This document shows, piece after piece, positions 9,101 to 21,077 of a stretch of 64,000 nucleotides of DNA. Numbering within the stretch: position 1 is the first letter of the stretch; each line of letters opens with the position of its first letter. Source of the DNA: Phyllostachys edulis (lineage: Eukaryota > Streptophyta > Magnoliopsida > Poales > Poaceae); contig CM070568.1 of assembly GCA_036346405.1 (NCBI GenBank), positions 8,066,221-8,130,220 on the forward strand. Direction: 5' to 3'. A model generated the notes under the pieces. It saw only the letters and a list, made by a program, of their open reading frames with translations. It did not search any database and was not told the DNA's origin. The position numbers and the translations under genes are program-made.

Positions 9101-11747
9101 ATGCGGACCGGCGGTGTCGCGGTGCCGCAGGCGCTGGCGGCGGAGGCGGTGGACGTGGTGAGGCAGGCGGTTAGCTTGGCGCGGCGCAGGGGGCACGCGC
9201 AGGTGACCCCGCTCCACGTCGCCAGCTCCATGCTCTCGGCCGCCGGCCTCCTCCGCGCCGCCTGCATCCAGTCCCAACCCCACCCGCTTCAGTGCAAGAC
9301 CCTGGAGCTATGCTTCAACGTCGCGCTCAACCGCCTCCCGACAGCCGTCGCCGCCGCCATGTTCCACCATGTCGGTCACGACGCGCCGGCTCTGTCGAAC
9401 GCGCTCATCGCCGCGTTCAAGCGCGCGAATGCGCTCCAGCGCCGGGGCTCCTCCGCCGAGGGCCAGCAGCACCCGGCGGCGCTCGTCGTCAAGGTCGACC
9501 TGGAGCAGCTCATCATCTCCATCCTCGACGACCCAACCGTGAGCCGCGTCATGAGCGAGGCCGGCCTTTCCAGCTCCCTGGTCAAGGCCAACGTCGAGAA
9601 GGCCGTCTCAAATACGACAAGCAGCAACTGTACTCCCCCAAACCTTAGCCATAATATTCCCAAGGAAACCAAAGCCAAGACCAACGACGCCATGCGCGTG
9701 CTGGACTGCATGGCGAGCGGGAGGACGATGTGCGTGGTCGTCGTCGGCGAGAGCGCGGCCTCCGCGGAGGGTGTGGTGAAGTCGGCGATGGACAGGGTGA
9801 GCAAAGGGGAGCTGCTACGCCATCACGAGTGCCTCAAGAACTGCCAGTTCGTGCCCCTCTCGATCGCGTCCTTCCAACGCATGACAAGGGAAGAAGTGCG
9901 AGTGAAGGCCAGCGACCTGCGGGCGCTCGTGCGCGAAGGCTGCGCCGCCGGGAGAGGCGTGGTACTCATTCTGGAGGACCTGAACTACGCCGCCGAGGCC
10001 TGGGCAGCCGTGTCGGAGAAGAGAAAGGTCAGCCGTGCGCACGGTCATTACTGCCCCGTTGAGCACGGGGTCATGGAGGTGAGCAGCTTGGTGCGCAGCG
10101 GCAGAGGCGACGAGAGGCTCTGTCTGCTAGGGTTCGGGACCTATCCGTTGTACACGAACTGCAGGACGGGGCAGCCTTCCCTTGCGGCCGTCTGGCAGCT
10201 ACACCCGATCGTCGTGCCGGACGGCGACGTCGCATTAGGCCTCGGCTACGAGAGGTACGTACTGATTTGAGAGTGTGTGCCGCATGAATCAATTTGATCA
10301 CTAGTTAATTTGTCGTTTAACATGTGCTGATTATACATAGATAATCCCTTGTTGATTTGTTCCTGCAGTTGTCCGGCAAGTTCAAGAACGGAGTGGCCGG
10401 CATTCGTTGGCGCAGCAGCAGGTGACAGCGACATGGTCACGGCAAGGACGGCGAGCCTCCCATCATGGCTCTGCCGCTACCGGGACCCAGTCCTCACCAG
10501 ATCGGCAAGCTGCGACACCACTCTGCAGGTACGCATAATAGTAATTAAGCAAAGTTGTCCTAATGGATAAAGTATAATAATCTCCTATTGGTTGTGTGTA
10601 CAAAGTCGTTTTCTTTAATTAAAGACCATCTCCACTTTCATCCGTGCAGCTGCAAGATCTGTGCAACACTAGGTGGAACTCCACACGCAATGGATCATCA
10701 CACAGAAGCTCGAACTGCGGATCCGAGCTCACACTGAGCTTTTCCTCATCAGCTACTGCCTCTCCGGCTGCTTCTTCCATCTCTGGCTTTACCAACGACT
10801 GTTTTACCAACATGAGCATCAAGTCATGGCCTCTCTCCCGCGAGCCGGAGCAACCAAGGCCGAACCACAGACTTGATGATCCAATGGCCCAGCTGTATGA
10901 TCGGCGATCGCATGCAAACCCTAATCCGGACTACTCCACCTCTGTGTGCAACCCATCGGATGGCACGGCTGAGGCTGCCGCTTGCCGCCGGCCAAAGTTC
11001 ACGGAGCTCACCGCGGAGAATCTCAAGATTCTATGCAGTTCACTTGAGATGCGTGTCCCGCGGCACAAGGACATCGTTCTGGACATCGCCAGCACCGTGC
11101 TCCGGTGCCGATCCGGCATGATGAGGAGGATGGGGAGGCGGAGCTCGGCGACTTGGTTGATCTTCCAAGGAAGGGATAGTGGTGGAAAGAGGGCAATGGC
11201 TCAGGCGCTCGCAAAGCTCGTGTTTGGTTCCTACATCAACTTCACCTCCATCACAGTAACGGAGTTCACCCCAGTTAACTTTGACTGCAGCTCCAGCGGT
11301 GAGCCCACCCTCAAAAGGAAAAGATCACTGGACAATATTGAGCACTGCTATGTGCAGAGGTTGTATGAAGCAATCCGCAATAATCCTCATCGTGTTATGA
11401 TGATCGACAGTGCTGAAAAATTGTACTATGACGCGAAAATCGGTATCAAGAACGCGATTGCAGAAGGACGAATAAGGGGATGCAATGGTGATGTGATTAG
11501 TTTGGAGGATGCCATCGTAGTGCTTACCGGTGCAGTGTACGACTCGAGGTCTAGAGCTTCCTCACCTCGAGTGAACCAAAGAGTCATTAGAAAAGACGGT
11601 GAGGAAGATGACGGCATAGAAAAGGAAGTGAAGTCGCATTTTAACTTGGATTTGAATGCTTACGGAGAGGATGGAGAAGAGAAGCAAGAGAGTTCACTTA
11701 ATGATGTGGAGATCCTGAATCTTGTCGATGGTGTTTTCTTCTTCTGA
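9101..11747 (+). CDS. SMXL: SMAX1-LIKE (SMXL4/5-type) double Clp-N / degenerate AAA+ protein
   Basis: There are three coding exons, 9101-10254, 10369-10528 and 10650-11747, with GT-AG introns, joining in frame to 803 aa. ATG 9101 is chosen because MRTGG is the family N-terminus; an in-frame ATG at 9050 would add 17 unrelated residues. Residues 1-170 are the double Clp-N region (RRRGHAQVTPLH at 28-39). Residues 190-400 form a degenerate first NTPase (VVVVGESAASAEG at 212-224, no GK[T/S]; Walker-B-like LILEDL 289-294). Residues 555-735 are the second NTPase-like region with GRDSGGKR (612-619, R in place of T/S). A basic KRKR lies at 660-663 and an EAR-like NLDLN at 770-774. SMXLs are nuclear repressors of karrikin/strigolactone-type signalling, and the SMXL3/4/5 clade acts in phloem formation. 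The RGKT degron of D53-type members is absent where expected (about 665-690). At 803 aa it is at the short end of the family. It is flanked on both sides by solo LTRs. Confidence 0.93.
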
Positions 11748-11850
11748 TTAACAGACGGTTAGCTTTGCTGTATTTTATCGTCAAATTTGCCTTCTTTTGT
11801 TGTTCTTTTCTTTTTCTGTCTTAGATTTGTCCTAGATTTTTCATATTCAT
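11748..11850 (+). other. Proximal 3' UTR of the SMXL gene
   Basis: T-rich sequence between the stop codon and the solo LTR, with no AATAAA. Without the LTR it would run into 16183, where AATAAA occurs at 16382-16387. The original 3' UTR was therefore probably about 300 nt and is now split by 4.3 kb. Confidence 0.6.
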
Positions 11851-12199
11851 TGTGAGGACCCCTGATATTGGATTTGTTCCAGATTAAAAGGTTATACCCG
11901 AGGCATCATCTTTAACAGGGAACAAACCCAATTTCAAGTTCCTGGATACATGTCATACATTAATTTCCAAGATCAAAGATTAATATACACACATCCTAAA
12001 CAACATTGTACAAAGTCACACAAAAGTCCATATATTTATAACAAAACTTCCAAGACCTGAGTTTCTGTACACTAGTTGCATATGTAAACAACTGTCAACT
12101 AAAAGTAAAAGTTTACAGCGGAAACAACTATAAACACTAAAAGGTCCATCAAATGTACCATAACACCCACAGGCAACTGAGTGAAGGTAGAAATAGCAT

Positions 12200-12236
12200 C
12201 ATTCGTTAGCGCCACTATCATCGGCGCTAACGAATG
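12200..12236. other. Perfect 14-bp stem-loop in the solo LTR
   Basis: CATTCGTTAGCGCC (12200-12213) pairs without mismatch with GGCGCTAACGAATG (12223-12236) around a 9-base loop. It lies about 350 bp from the LTR end in the minus sense and 50 bp from the GAGTA/TACTC hairpin. The inner LTR (about 7780) has no such stem. Confidence 0.75.
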
Positions 12237-15139
12237 TGTCGTACACATAATCGTCCTCACCTGTAACAAGTGGTTAAAGCAACTGAGTATAGAAGGTACT
12301 CGCAAGACTTACACAAAACTACTAAAAGAAAGTGTTTAGTAGAACCTAACCAAAGGATTATAATTCTTATACATGCTTAAGGCTGCTCAAAGGAAAGACT
12401 GTAGTGGCATTAATTTTTGCATAAAGCACAAGTTTTATCTCTACACTTGCTAGTTTTTGTAAAGGCCATTTTGTAAACAAGTTTGGACTAAAAACAACAA
12501 GTAGTAGATAGTTAATCATAACTCAAAGCAAATCAAAGTGGCTGTCCACTTTGACTTGTTAACATGCATGAAACCACTTTCATGCCAATCCAAGTATTCA
12601 CATATCAATTGTTTTTATTTCAGAGTCTAACTATGATGTCAATCAAAACAAGTGTCGTCTGTAACTGTGGACACAGCTATTTGAATAGTTTTAACCCTGC
12701 AGGGGTGTACATCTTTACCCACACGACTTGGTCAGCCCGTAAGCCCACGAGAAAGTAGCACACTACCTTAGGTATGCCGATCGCGTAAACCAAGACTTAG
12801 TATTTTTCAGCAAGTTGATATTATTAAGTTGAAGCACCCATGTGTGATGAATCCCGCTTAGTACAAGCTACTAATAGAGCTTGCTAACCGGGAACACAAG
12901 TTGTGTTGGGAATGTCGACCCAAAAGAACTAAACTAAAACTGTACTCACCCGCACATATTAAATTGCAATCGGATCCCTACGAACATATGATCAAACACA
13001 TATGTCCTCACTCCACCAGTTTTTCAACTCAATAAGACCCTCCCCTTAATTAACCAAGCAACGCCCATACACCGCGTGTGAAAATACGTAAGGTACTTGA
13101 ATTGACAGCCCAAAGTTCAGTCCTTAATGATCCGAACAAGACTACCACATTTCCCAATTCTCGTGCACGAAGCCACCATTACTATCAAACATTTGTCTAG
13201 ATCTAAACCAAGTTTTTAACACACAAATTTTAACTTAACTTTCAGTTTTAACAATATGAACAAAGAAACCAATTCTAGAATTCATTTAGTGTTTCCCATG
13301 ATCGACAAGTTAAGCTTGTCAATCAAACTATCGCTCTACTGACTTGCTTAGCTAAGCAATTATCTAAAAAGCAATTTGTTCAACACAAGATTTCTATCTT
13401 AAGCATAAGTGTATGAATTTGATCAAGGATAAGCCACAAAGATTGGGATATAACTAATTAAACTCACAAATTATTGGTACTTCAAAACAGTATGCACACA
13501 GTTATCACTGCATTTCAAAATACTAAAGTATCAAAACTGGGATCAACATGGTGCAAGAGGATGCTTGCCTTGATTATAAACCACTTGTTCAATCTCAGGT
13601 TGATCAGAAGTATATTCACTCACGTCAAGAAAACCAGAATCTAAAATAACAAGAGAAAGTAAATATTGAGAAAATAAATGACCAAGTGCAAAAACATAGA
13701 GAAATGCATGATAAAATTACAGTAGGATGCTGAAAAGATGCATGACAAGTTTACAGAAGTAGTGTTCTATCTTCTAAGTGAACTTAAGTGAAAAGTTTTG
13801 GTTCAGTTAGAGTTCAACTAAACTTTCTCTAAACTATGCAAGATTAAAGTTATTAATGTGCAAGTGATTTAATAAACAAGTTTTTAAGTAACAGAGAAAG
13901 TGAGGGTTAGTCCAGATTACACTAACAACTATTACTAACAAAAGTACTTCACTAGATTTGGAGTTAATGAAATACTTATAAAATTTATCAGTTTAAACTA
14001 TTTTTAGCGAAGAAGTAAACCAGATTATCATTTACTAGTACTAATCGACCGTTAATAAAGGTTAACTAATGAGCTACAGTTTTGGCCGAAAATCTGACAA
14101 TAGAAACTAGATACCGTGAGTTTGCTTGGCAGCTCGCCGGAGCTGTGGTCCAAGGCAGCGTGAGCTAAAGCCCAAAATGGGTTCACAATAGCGCAACAAA
14201 CCTAATGGTGGTTGGAACATGGCCGGAGTTTGGTCGGAGTGGTGGTGCGGCAATGAAATGCGGTGGCACTCAAACGACACAAGCGGCTATGCCAGCCCTA
14301 CAACGATTTAAACAAGTTGAAACATGCTTAAGCATCTATGGATCACAAGGAAACTACCTGAGCTAAGAAAACGGCCAGAGATCCAAGAAATAGCTTTGGC
14401 GATGGTGACTGAAAAGATGGGATGAGAGCTTCACATGAACAAGATAATCTAGACCAAATCAAATGGAGTGAGTGGTCAGGATAGCTTAAGTAGAGCTCCT
14501 AGATGCTCTAAAACAAAGGGATTGAACAATGGCTCACCAGTTAAGAAATGAGGATGAAAGAACCGAAGTTGATTGGAAATAGAGAAAATCCAAATTCCTG
14601 GTAACCCTGTGAATCAAAAGACAAATTGATTGAGGGGTTTTGCTCATTAAACCCTAAGACAAGATATGACACGCAAGGATTACGAAGGAGCTCGCCGGAG
14701 CGAAGAAATCCACAACGGCGGCGCTTCGGGCGCTTTGGACAACCCAAAAGACAAGCTCGCGTTCCCAATGCAGTGCTACACAAAAGAGATCCGGCTTAGC
14801 ATGAATGAGAATGGCAAGCAAGAAGAAAAAGAACAGTGTAGAGGATGGAGGATTTGCCTCAGTGAAGAGGATAGAAATGTCGGCTTGCCTACACAGCCAA
14901 GAGTGGAAAAGAAGAGTTTTGATGGTGCTCTTTCATCTGAGAAAACAGTGATGGCCACTCGTGGCAGCACCAGAGCAATCCTGGTCATCACGGTGAGGCT
15001 AAGTGGCATTGCATGCAATGAAAAACGCGGGCGCGTAGCCACCTCATGTGCGTTGTGCTCGGAGCTGGCGTAGTGGCGCGGAGAAGACGAAGGAGAGAGA
15101 CTGACAAGTGGGCCAGGGCTGTCAGTCCCAGCGGTGAAA

Positions 15140-15700
15140 CAAAATGGCTTGGTCTGAACGGTGTGGATGGTCTGATCGAGTTTCAACTGTCCTGATCGAA
15201 AGGTCTGTTCGGGCGGTCCGAACGTCCCAATCCATGCGGACGGCCCGATCACAAATGAATGGCCTAGATTGAGTGGGGCATTCAAATGGTCCGAACGGCC
15301 CAACTCATACTGACGGTTGGATCAAAATCTAATGGTCTCGACAAGATGTGCTCTTTAGATTCAAACGAATGAAAGCGGTGTTGTCCGATAGAAAATGGAC
15401 GGTCTAGATTGAGTGGATCGCTCGGATGGTCCGAATGTCACACTTGATGCGGACGGTCCGATTAAGATCTAACGGTCCAAAAACACGACGCGGTTGGATG
15501 GTCCGAATATCACCACTCCATCAGGCAGTTTAATCAAAATCGAACGGCTCACACGCGTTGGGCTTAACCATTCGAAAAACAGCACGGTCTGATTGAAAAT
15601 TGATCGCCCAGATTGCATGGAGCGTTCGGGTGGTCCGAAAGTCACAAATGATCTGGTCCATCCATTTCAAATCGAATGGTTCGCGCGCGACCTGGAAGTT
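15140..15700 (-). repeat. Degenerate tandem block with TCCGAACG motifs
   Basis: Several imperfect units of roughly 65-115 bp repeat GGTCCGAACG..., CGGACGGTCCGAT and CGAACGG-type words. The inner LTR has one or two units at 4440-4570, so the block expanded in this LTR. In the LTR sense it lies in U3, upstream of the expected start site. Confidence 0.55.
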
Positions 15701-16182
15701 GGGTTGAGTCTAACCAGTTGACCGAAACTAATTCAAAAGATTTAGGTTTGACTTGGGGGTTTAAAATAGCAAATAAATTTATAAAAATATGAAAATTCTC
15801 AGAGATGATACTGAGATGATATAGGTCCCATATAAATTTTGAAAACTGACTAATGACGTTTTAAAATGCTTAAATAACTCCTTTAATTGAATAGGGCTAA
15901 TTAAAGAACAAGGAATTTTCTTAAGGTCAAATTGATCTCTAAAAATTTGAAAAAAATTATATTAATTTGTGATAATTAATCTAGTATTTGATTAAATTAA
16001 TTCCCGAGTTCTTTACTACCAAAACTTTGAAGTTTCTTCTTGGAGTTTCCATTCAAGTTCTAGGTTTGCTTTAAATTTGAGGTTTTTAATCTGTAACAAT
16101 TTATGCACATGCTCCAAATGACATGTATGCTTATGAAATGCAGATAATTACTATTTATTAATATTGGGGCTGTTACATTCAT

Positions 16183-16470
16183 ATTCTCTAGGCAGATATG
16201 TCGGTAATTTAGGTTCTGTGGTGAAATTACTATTGTATTAAAGCATGTATTAAAACCATGCTTGTGTGTTGGCACCGACTATGGTTTTGTTATAGTTAGT
16301 TTCTTTTAATCTAAAAAAATAGCTCAGTTTTTTTTTTCAATAGACTGCTAATTTTCCCTGATTGCTTTCCTCTTTTCACCCAATAAAATTTAATTAACCA
16401 AAACATGCAGTTTTGTTTGCATGTTTTACTATTTATTATTCAACCTCTAATTGTACTGCTTTAAGATTTA
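16183..16470 (+). other. Distal 3' flank of the SMXL gene
   Basis: Sequence that was contiguous with 11845 before the LTR insertion. It contains AATAAA at 16382-16387, a candidate polyadenylation signal for the gene. No coding sequence is seen. Confidence 0.5.
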
Positions 16471-17525
16471 CTAGTTACAACCCGTGCATCCGTACGGGCA
16501 ACATCAGTCGATTGTTTAGTGGTAATAATTTATGTAAATATTTACTTTGAATTCGTATAATGCTTGTCATAAAAAAAATTCATTTCTAGTTCTTAAATTT
16601 TCAAAATTGCATTTGTTTCCAATTTTATTTCAGAATTTATTCTGCAAACTGTGTTTTGGAGAGAGATATACTCAGAGGGACATGTTAAATTTCAGAAAGA
16701 GAATATCTTTCTTTGTTGAAACAGACATTGATAATTCATTGCTACATACTGGGACACTATCCAAACTCTATTTATCAACATGGATTAAGTGTAGTATTTA
16801 ATCTTAGCCATAGATCATGCTTCTTCATGAAAGGTTGACGACTGAGATATTTTATTTTCCTTTGATTATTGCGGGAATTTATACCTTTTTCGATTAATAT
16901 GAGAGTTTCTAGCTTTTTTTTACCCCAAAGATTAACGTGGGGGTTTGTAGGAAAGCCTCCAATTAGTATATATATAGGTATAATTACATTCATGCTTAAA
17001 TTTATTTATAAATTTTAGTATATTTAGTTCGTACATATCATACAACAGTATGTTATTGGCCATCTCACTATGTCCTCCATGCGTACACATACACACATGT
17101 ATCATATAATAGAAAGTTATTAGCTATATTAAAATTTTTAGACAAAGTAGAGTGGATTAATTAGGAGACACATTTAATCAATCAGCTCCCATCATACAGG
17201 GATTATTCGATAGTTGATTTATTTCCGTATGAGAGAGAGATTGTAATACTACACATTTAGACCACGTACATAAGGGCAGTAGATGTATGTATAATTTTCA
17301 GATTCAATTATCTCATGAGAACTTCAGGTCCTTTGCTTATAAATAAATCTTAACCGTTTAAAAAGCTATTCACACCATATTGATGGTTAGGATTTTCCCT
17401 TCTTCTCTGATTAACATGGGAATTTCTAACCTTTTTATTTTTCTCCGATTAATGTGAAAATTTCAATCTTTTTACCTCCTAGGATTAATTCGTGGGCTTC
17501 TAGGAGAACCTCCAATTAGTATAGA
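16471..17525 (-). mobile_element. Non-autonomous Helitron-type element
   Basis: On the minus strand it begins TCTATACTAATTGG (17525) and ends with a short CCCGTAC/GCACGGG hairpin followed by CTAG (16474-16471). It is flanked by A and T as expected for Helitron insertion into AT. A second 5'-end-like copy (CTCCAATTAGTATA on the plus strand) ends at about 16973, so it is either an internal end duplication or two stacked elements. There is no Rep/helicase coding. The assignment rests on termini only. Confidence 0.55.
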
Positions 17526-17739
17526 TATAGATAGATATGCAATTGATTTATTGGAGAGTACTAAGGTTCTACTGAAAGTCTTGAGTCGTTGTTTAGTTCA
17601 CATGCCATTAATTCGAGACGACTTAAGAATTGCAAACAAATTTTTTAGCCATGTAGAAGGGAGACCTAGTTATCAATGTACCAAGTGCTTGCATGGCACT
17701 GTTATGGGCACCAAATGATATGCTGCTAGTCCTTGGTCA

Positions 17740-18265
17740 TTACCCTATTTAACATCCAAAGCCATTCGCCTCCACCCGCACGGACACGTCGGCCGGAAAA
17801 TTTCATCCCTTCGATCGCGCGTCGATCGCCCGCCATCCGCATAGTCGCCTACTGCGCTTCGTGGGAAGATGTGGTCGACCATGTCCAATGTCTCCGCTTG
17901 CCTCCCAGTTGATTCTGTTTCCTCATTTTACTCCTCCACTGCCTTCGTTTGGCCTCTTCACTCCCAAGCGAAATCTCTCTGTCAGACTTCTCGGCTTCCT
18001 CCTCCCTCTAGGATTTTTCGTCGGGGTTAAATCGGCGTCTTTGCGCCCAGCGTCCGATCGCTTCTACCCCAGTTGTTGGCTTTGTTGTTGCACCTCCGCC
18101 CCAACCTTCATCCGCTGAATCCCGCCCAACCCTCCTCAGACTCGACCGCTCCGGCCCATATCTAGCGGCCTTTGCCACCGTCACCGTCCCCGCCCAGCTC
18201 CATCGCCGCCACGCCAACTCCGGTTGTCCCCACGAATCCGGCCCTCCACTCCGGATCCGGCCGTC
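17740..18265 (+). pseudogene. GC-rich island resembling a gene 5' end, truncated
   Basis: After AT-rich sequence the composition changes to CG-rich with many CCTCC/CGCC words, typical of grass 5' UTRs and first exons. A TATTTAAC box lies at 17747. The frame from ATG 17869 gives 54 codons rich in Ser and Pro, and other frames reach 85 codons. No family is recognised. At about 18265 the sequence switches abruptly, within GTCAC, into retrotransposon internal sequence, so whatever gene this was is cut there. Confidence 0.3.
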
Positions 18266-18866
18266 ACCCAATAAGAAGGAAGAACTCCCATGAAAAGATC
18301 AATATTCTTTGTAGCCCCTCGTTCACAAGAAGCAACAATAGATCGTGTCGAGGCGAACAAGGAGTCGCTTTTATGGAACCAAGAAAGACCAATGAAAGCT
18401 CGTGGTGAAATATAACGCTAACTCAAGAAAACTCATCTCTCGACTATAACGAGAAACCAAATTCAAACTCAAGGAGGACAACATCATCCCAAAAGAGCTC
18501 ATCCTTATCTCATGTAACTAAGTTACCCGAGATAACCACTTCACTATTCTAAACCCGATGAGCGGTGGTATAGCACAGTAAAACCCAAAGCCATAACCAC
18601 AACCTCTTCCTCTCGACATTCGCTACCATCATATATAACCAATATAATCGATTATAGGTATACATGATCGTCTCATAACAATCATAGAATAAATTCATAT
18701 ATTATCAACAAGAAAAATAGTCGAAGCAATTCAACAATTCTTTGAACATATGAATCATAACAATAGAAATGCGGAATAATGTATTACCCAACCCCACTCT
18801 CGCCTGATGTGTGTCATTTTAATAACTTAATTACCATGGACCTAAAGCCCGCTCGCCATACCAAGC
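18266..18866 (-). mobile_element. Truncated second copy of LARD internal region next to PBS
   Basis: Almost identical to 25157-25759, the internal region beside the primer-binding site. Here it lies beyond the 3' LTR, so the element reads LTR-internal-LTR-internal(partial). The PBS region is corrupted (GCTCGCCATACCA at 18850-18862). Its left edge at about 18266 abuts the GC-rich island with the shared word GTCAC. Confidence 0.75.
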
Positions 18867-21077
18867 AGTAACACCCAGGTCCTACAAGGGCACAGGCGCT
18901 ACTAATCTAACAGATTATCAAAATTAAAATGGAAGACAAAATAAATCCTAAATTTGGCAGAACCTCCCCGGTATAGTAAGCTATACCGGAGGTTCCAACA
19001 ACATAAACATCAAGACAATAATGAAATCAACATTATCAGAATCCTCACAGGAGTATAAACCGATCTCAAGTAACTATACCAAAAGATGAACTAAGTTCAC
19101 ACACGAGACTTAATCAATCTTAAAGGAGAAGGGTTTTTCACCACACAACCAACAGCATTATTACAGTTCATCAATATTGAATGATTAAATCAAACTAAAA
19201 TGAAATTCTGAACTTGTATAAAGTGATGTGAAAGGGTGTGTGTCTATTCCCTCCCCATGGAGCCAACCTCAAGGATCACCTAAGAAAACAAACAACGCAA
19301 GAGTGAGTCCGAGACTCAGCAAGTACAGAAAGTAATAAAAATACAAACAACAATCCATGGATAAGACAACACCAACGGAGGATATGAATGAATTGCGAAA
19401 CAAGTATTGAATGAATGCAATGAATGAATTAGATGGAAGGAAGGGACTACACACATGCATATACGGTATTCTTTGGTGACACACCGTCGGTGTTCACCTA
19501 AGCCAGCGCTTAACAAAGTCTGGGACCCAAACCCCGTCTGAAGAACGTTTAAATGCGGGTGTCCCAAACTGCCCACATTGGAATGGTGGGTCTTACGTGC
19601 CCATCTTTGGAATTGATGGGTTTTATATAATGATCCACTCCGTGGATAAAATATGAAATATGGATCTTGAGCATGACATATGAATAATGAACAACAAGAA
19701 ACATGCTCTCCATCATGAAGGTAACCACATGGATTGAATATGAACATTTAAGTAATAACATGGTACTTAGAAATTCAATACCAATAGCAAGCACACAACA
19801 TGTCATAATCCTAGGAACACTAAGGTACTTGCCTTTAAGCGCCGTGGACGTTAGTAGGCAATTGCGGTGCTCCCAAACCTGAAGCTTCACCTCCTAACAA
19901 ACAAATAACTGAAATAAGGATACGATTTAACACGACAATACTAGATAAAGTTCTACAACGCTCCCCCGGCGATTCAAAATATAACTAGAAACTCTAAACT
20001 GAAAATCAACACATTCTGCCCTAAACCGCCCCTGGGCAGCAGCACGGTAAATGGCATAACTCTTGATCTGGAACTCCAAATGGGGTGAACCCAGTTTCTG
20101 TGGACTCCTAACTGACAAACCCACAATACTCTAGTTGACAAGATAATTTGATTCGGCCAATTTAGTATGTTAACAGACAGGTGAACTTTCAGCATGAAAA
20201 CTGTTTAACAGAATAAACGGCAGCATTAAAACCATCATAACTTTTAATCTATAACTCCGAATGGATCATTCTTTCTTAGTCTGGAAATTTTATCAAATTA
20301 CCTACAATAACCTAGTTGGGAGAAAACCCATATTCTTCCAATTACCATTTCATAAGTTACAAATTAACTCATCAGTTTAATTTCGTCAGAAATCTGGACA
20401 GCGGATACTAAAACGGTCATATCTTTTGACTCGAACGTCAGAATCAAGTGAACTCGGCGGCCATAGAAAGTTAAGAACAACCTCTACATATCTCTAAGTG
20501 ATCAAAACTACTGGTTCGGCTTCTAAGATCGCGAAAACACCCACGCAACAATCTGGACAGAGTGAGGTTTACAGCAGACTGACACTGATTCAATCGAATC
20601 TATTCAATTTCTCCTCTACGACTAAACAACCACCGACAATCGAGTGACATTACCCTTGGTGTGCCGAGGAACATGAAGATCGAACCGTGGAAAAGTCCCC
20701 CGCCGTCTTGATCAGCAACCCTTGCGAAGCACCAATCAATCCTTTGCGGGAGGCCGCAACGAGAGATCGACACCGAGGGGAGCTCCAAGAGAATGGGGTG
20801 CTTTGCACCAAGGCTTGGGCGGCAGCAAGGGAGGTGGAGGCACTGTTCACGGGGGTACTGTAGCAATGGCGGCTACTGTAGCACACGGTGCTACAGACCC
20901 CCCTAGGGTTTCCCCTCTTTTATTGGTGGCGGTCCCTCACGGGCCTCTGGGCCAAGGCACGAGGCCCAGTTGCCAAGAATTGCGAAACCCCTCTAATCCT
21001 CTGTTAATTCTATTTTTTTCTAGTTGGTCATTCTCCCTAATTCTTTCGTTTGACTTAAATAGATTTGGGGTATTACA
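18867..21077 (-). mobile_element. LARD 3' LTR
   Basis: The minus-sense start is TGTAATACCCC at 21077, and the end near 18867 reads GTAACACCC on the plus strand. It is preceded in sense by a purine tract (AAGGGGGTAGA, RC at 21078-21088), as expected for a polypurine tract. The ATAAAAG promoter box (minus) is near 20917, with GCTACAG/CTGTAGC palindromes just downstream in sense. A hairpin near the end (18961-18994) and hairpins at 19304-19318 and 19476-19620 are conserved in sister LTRs. Confidence 0.85.

Larger units (their letters stand above)
11851..16177 (-). mobile_element. Solo LTR (4.3 kb) in the 3' UTR region
   Basis: Plus-strand ends are TGTGAGGACC (11851) and GGCTGTTACA (16177). The 5-bp target duplication TTCAT is perfect (11846-11850 and 16178-16182). 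It shares modules with the LTRs at 637-8739: the pre-hairpin block near 12285, CTGCAGGGGTGTACA near 12700, AAAATGG near 14175 and the TCCGAACGG block near 15200. The orientation of those modules makes it minus sense, antisense to the SMXL gene. Reading frames inside (14541-15303) are spurious, and no retroviral-type protein is present. Confidence 0.88.

Noticed and set aside
14776..15303. 175-codon minus-strand frame in the solo LTR
   Set aside because: Inside an LTR with matching ends and target duplication; crosses the degenerate tandem block and has no domain.
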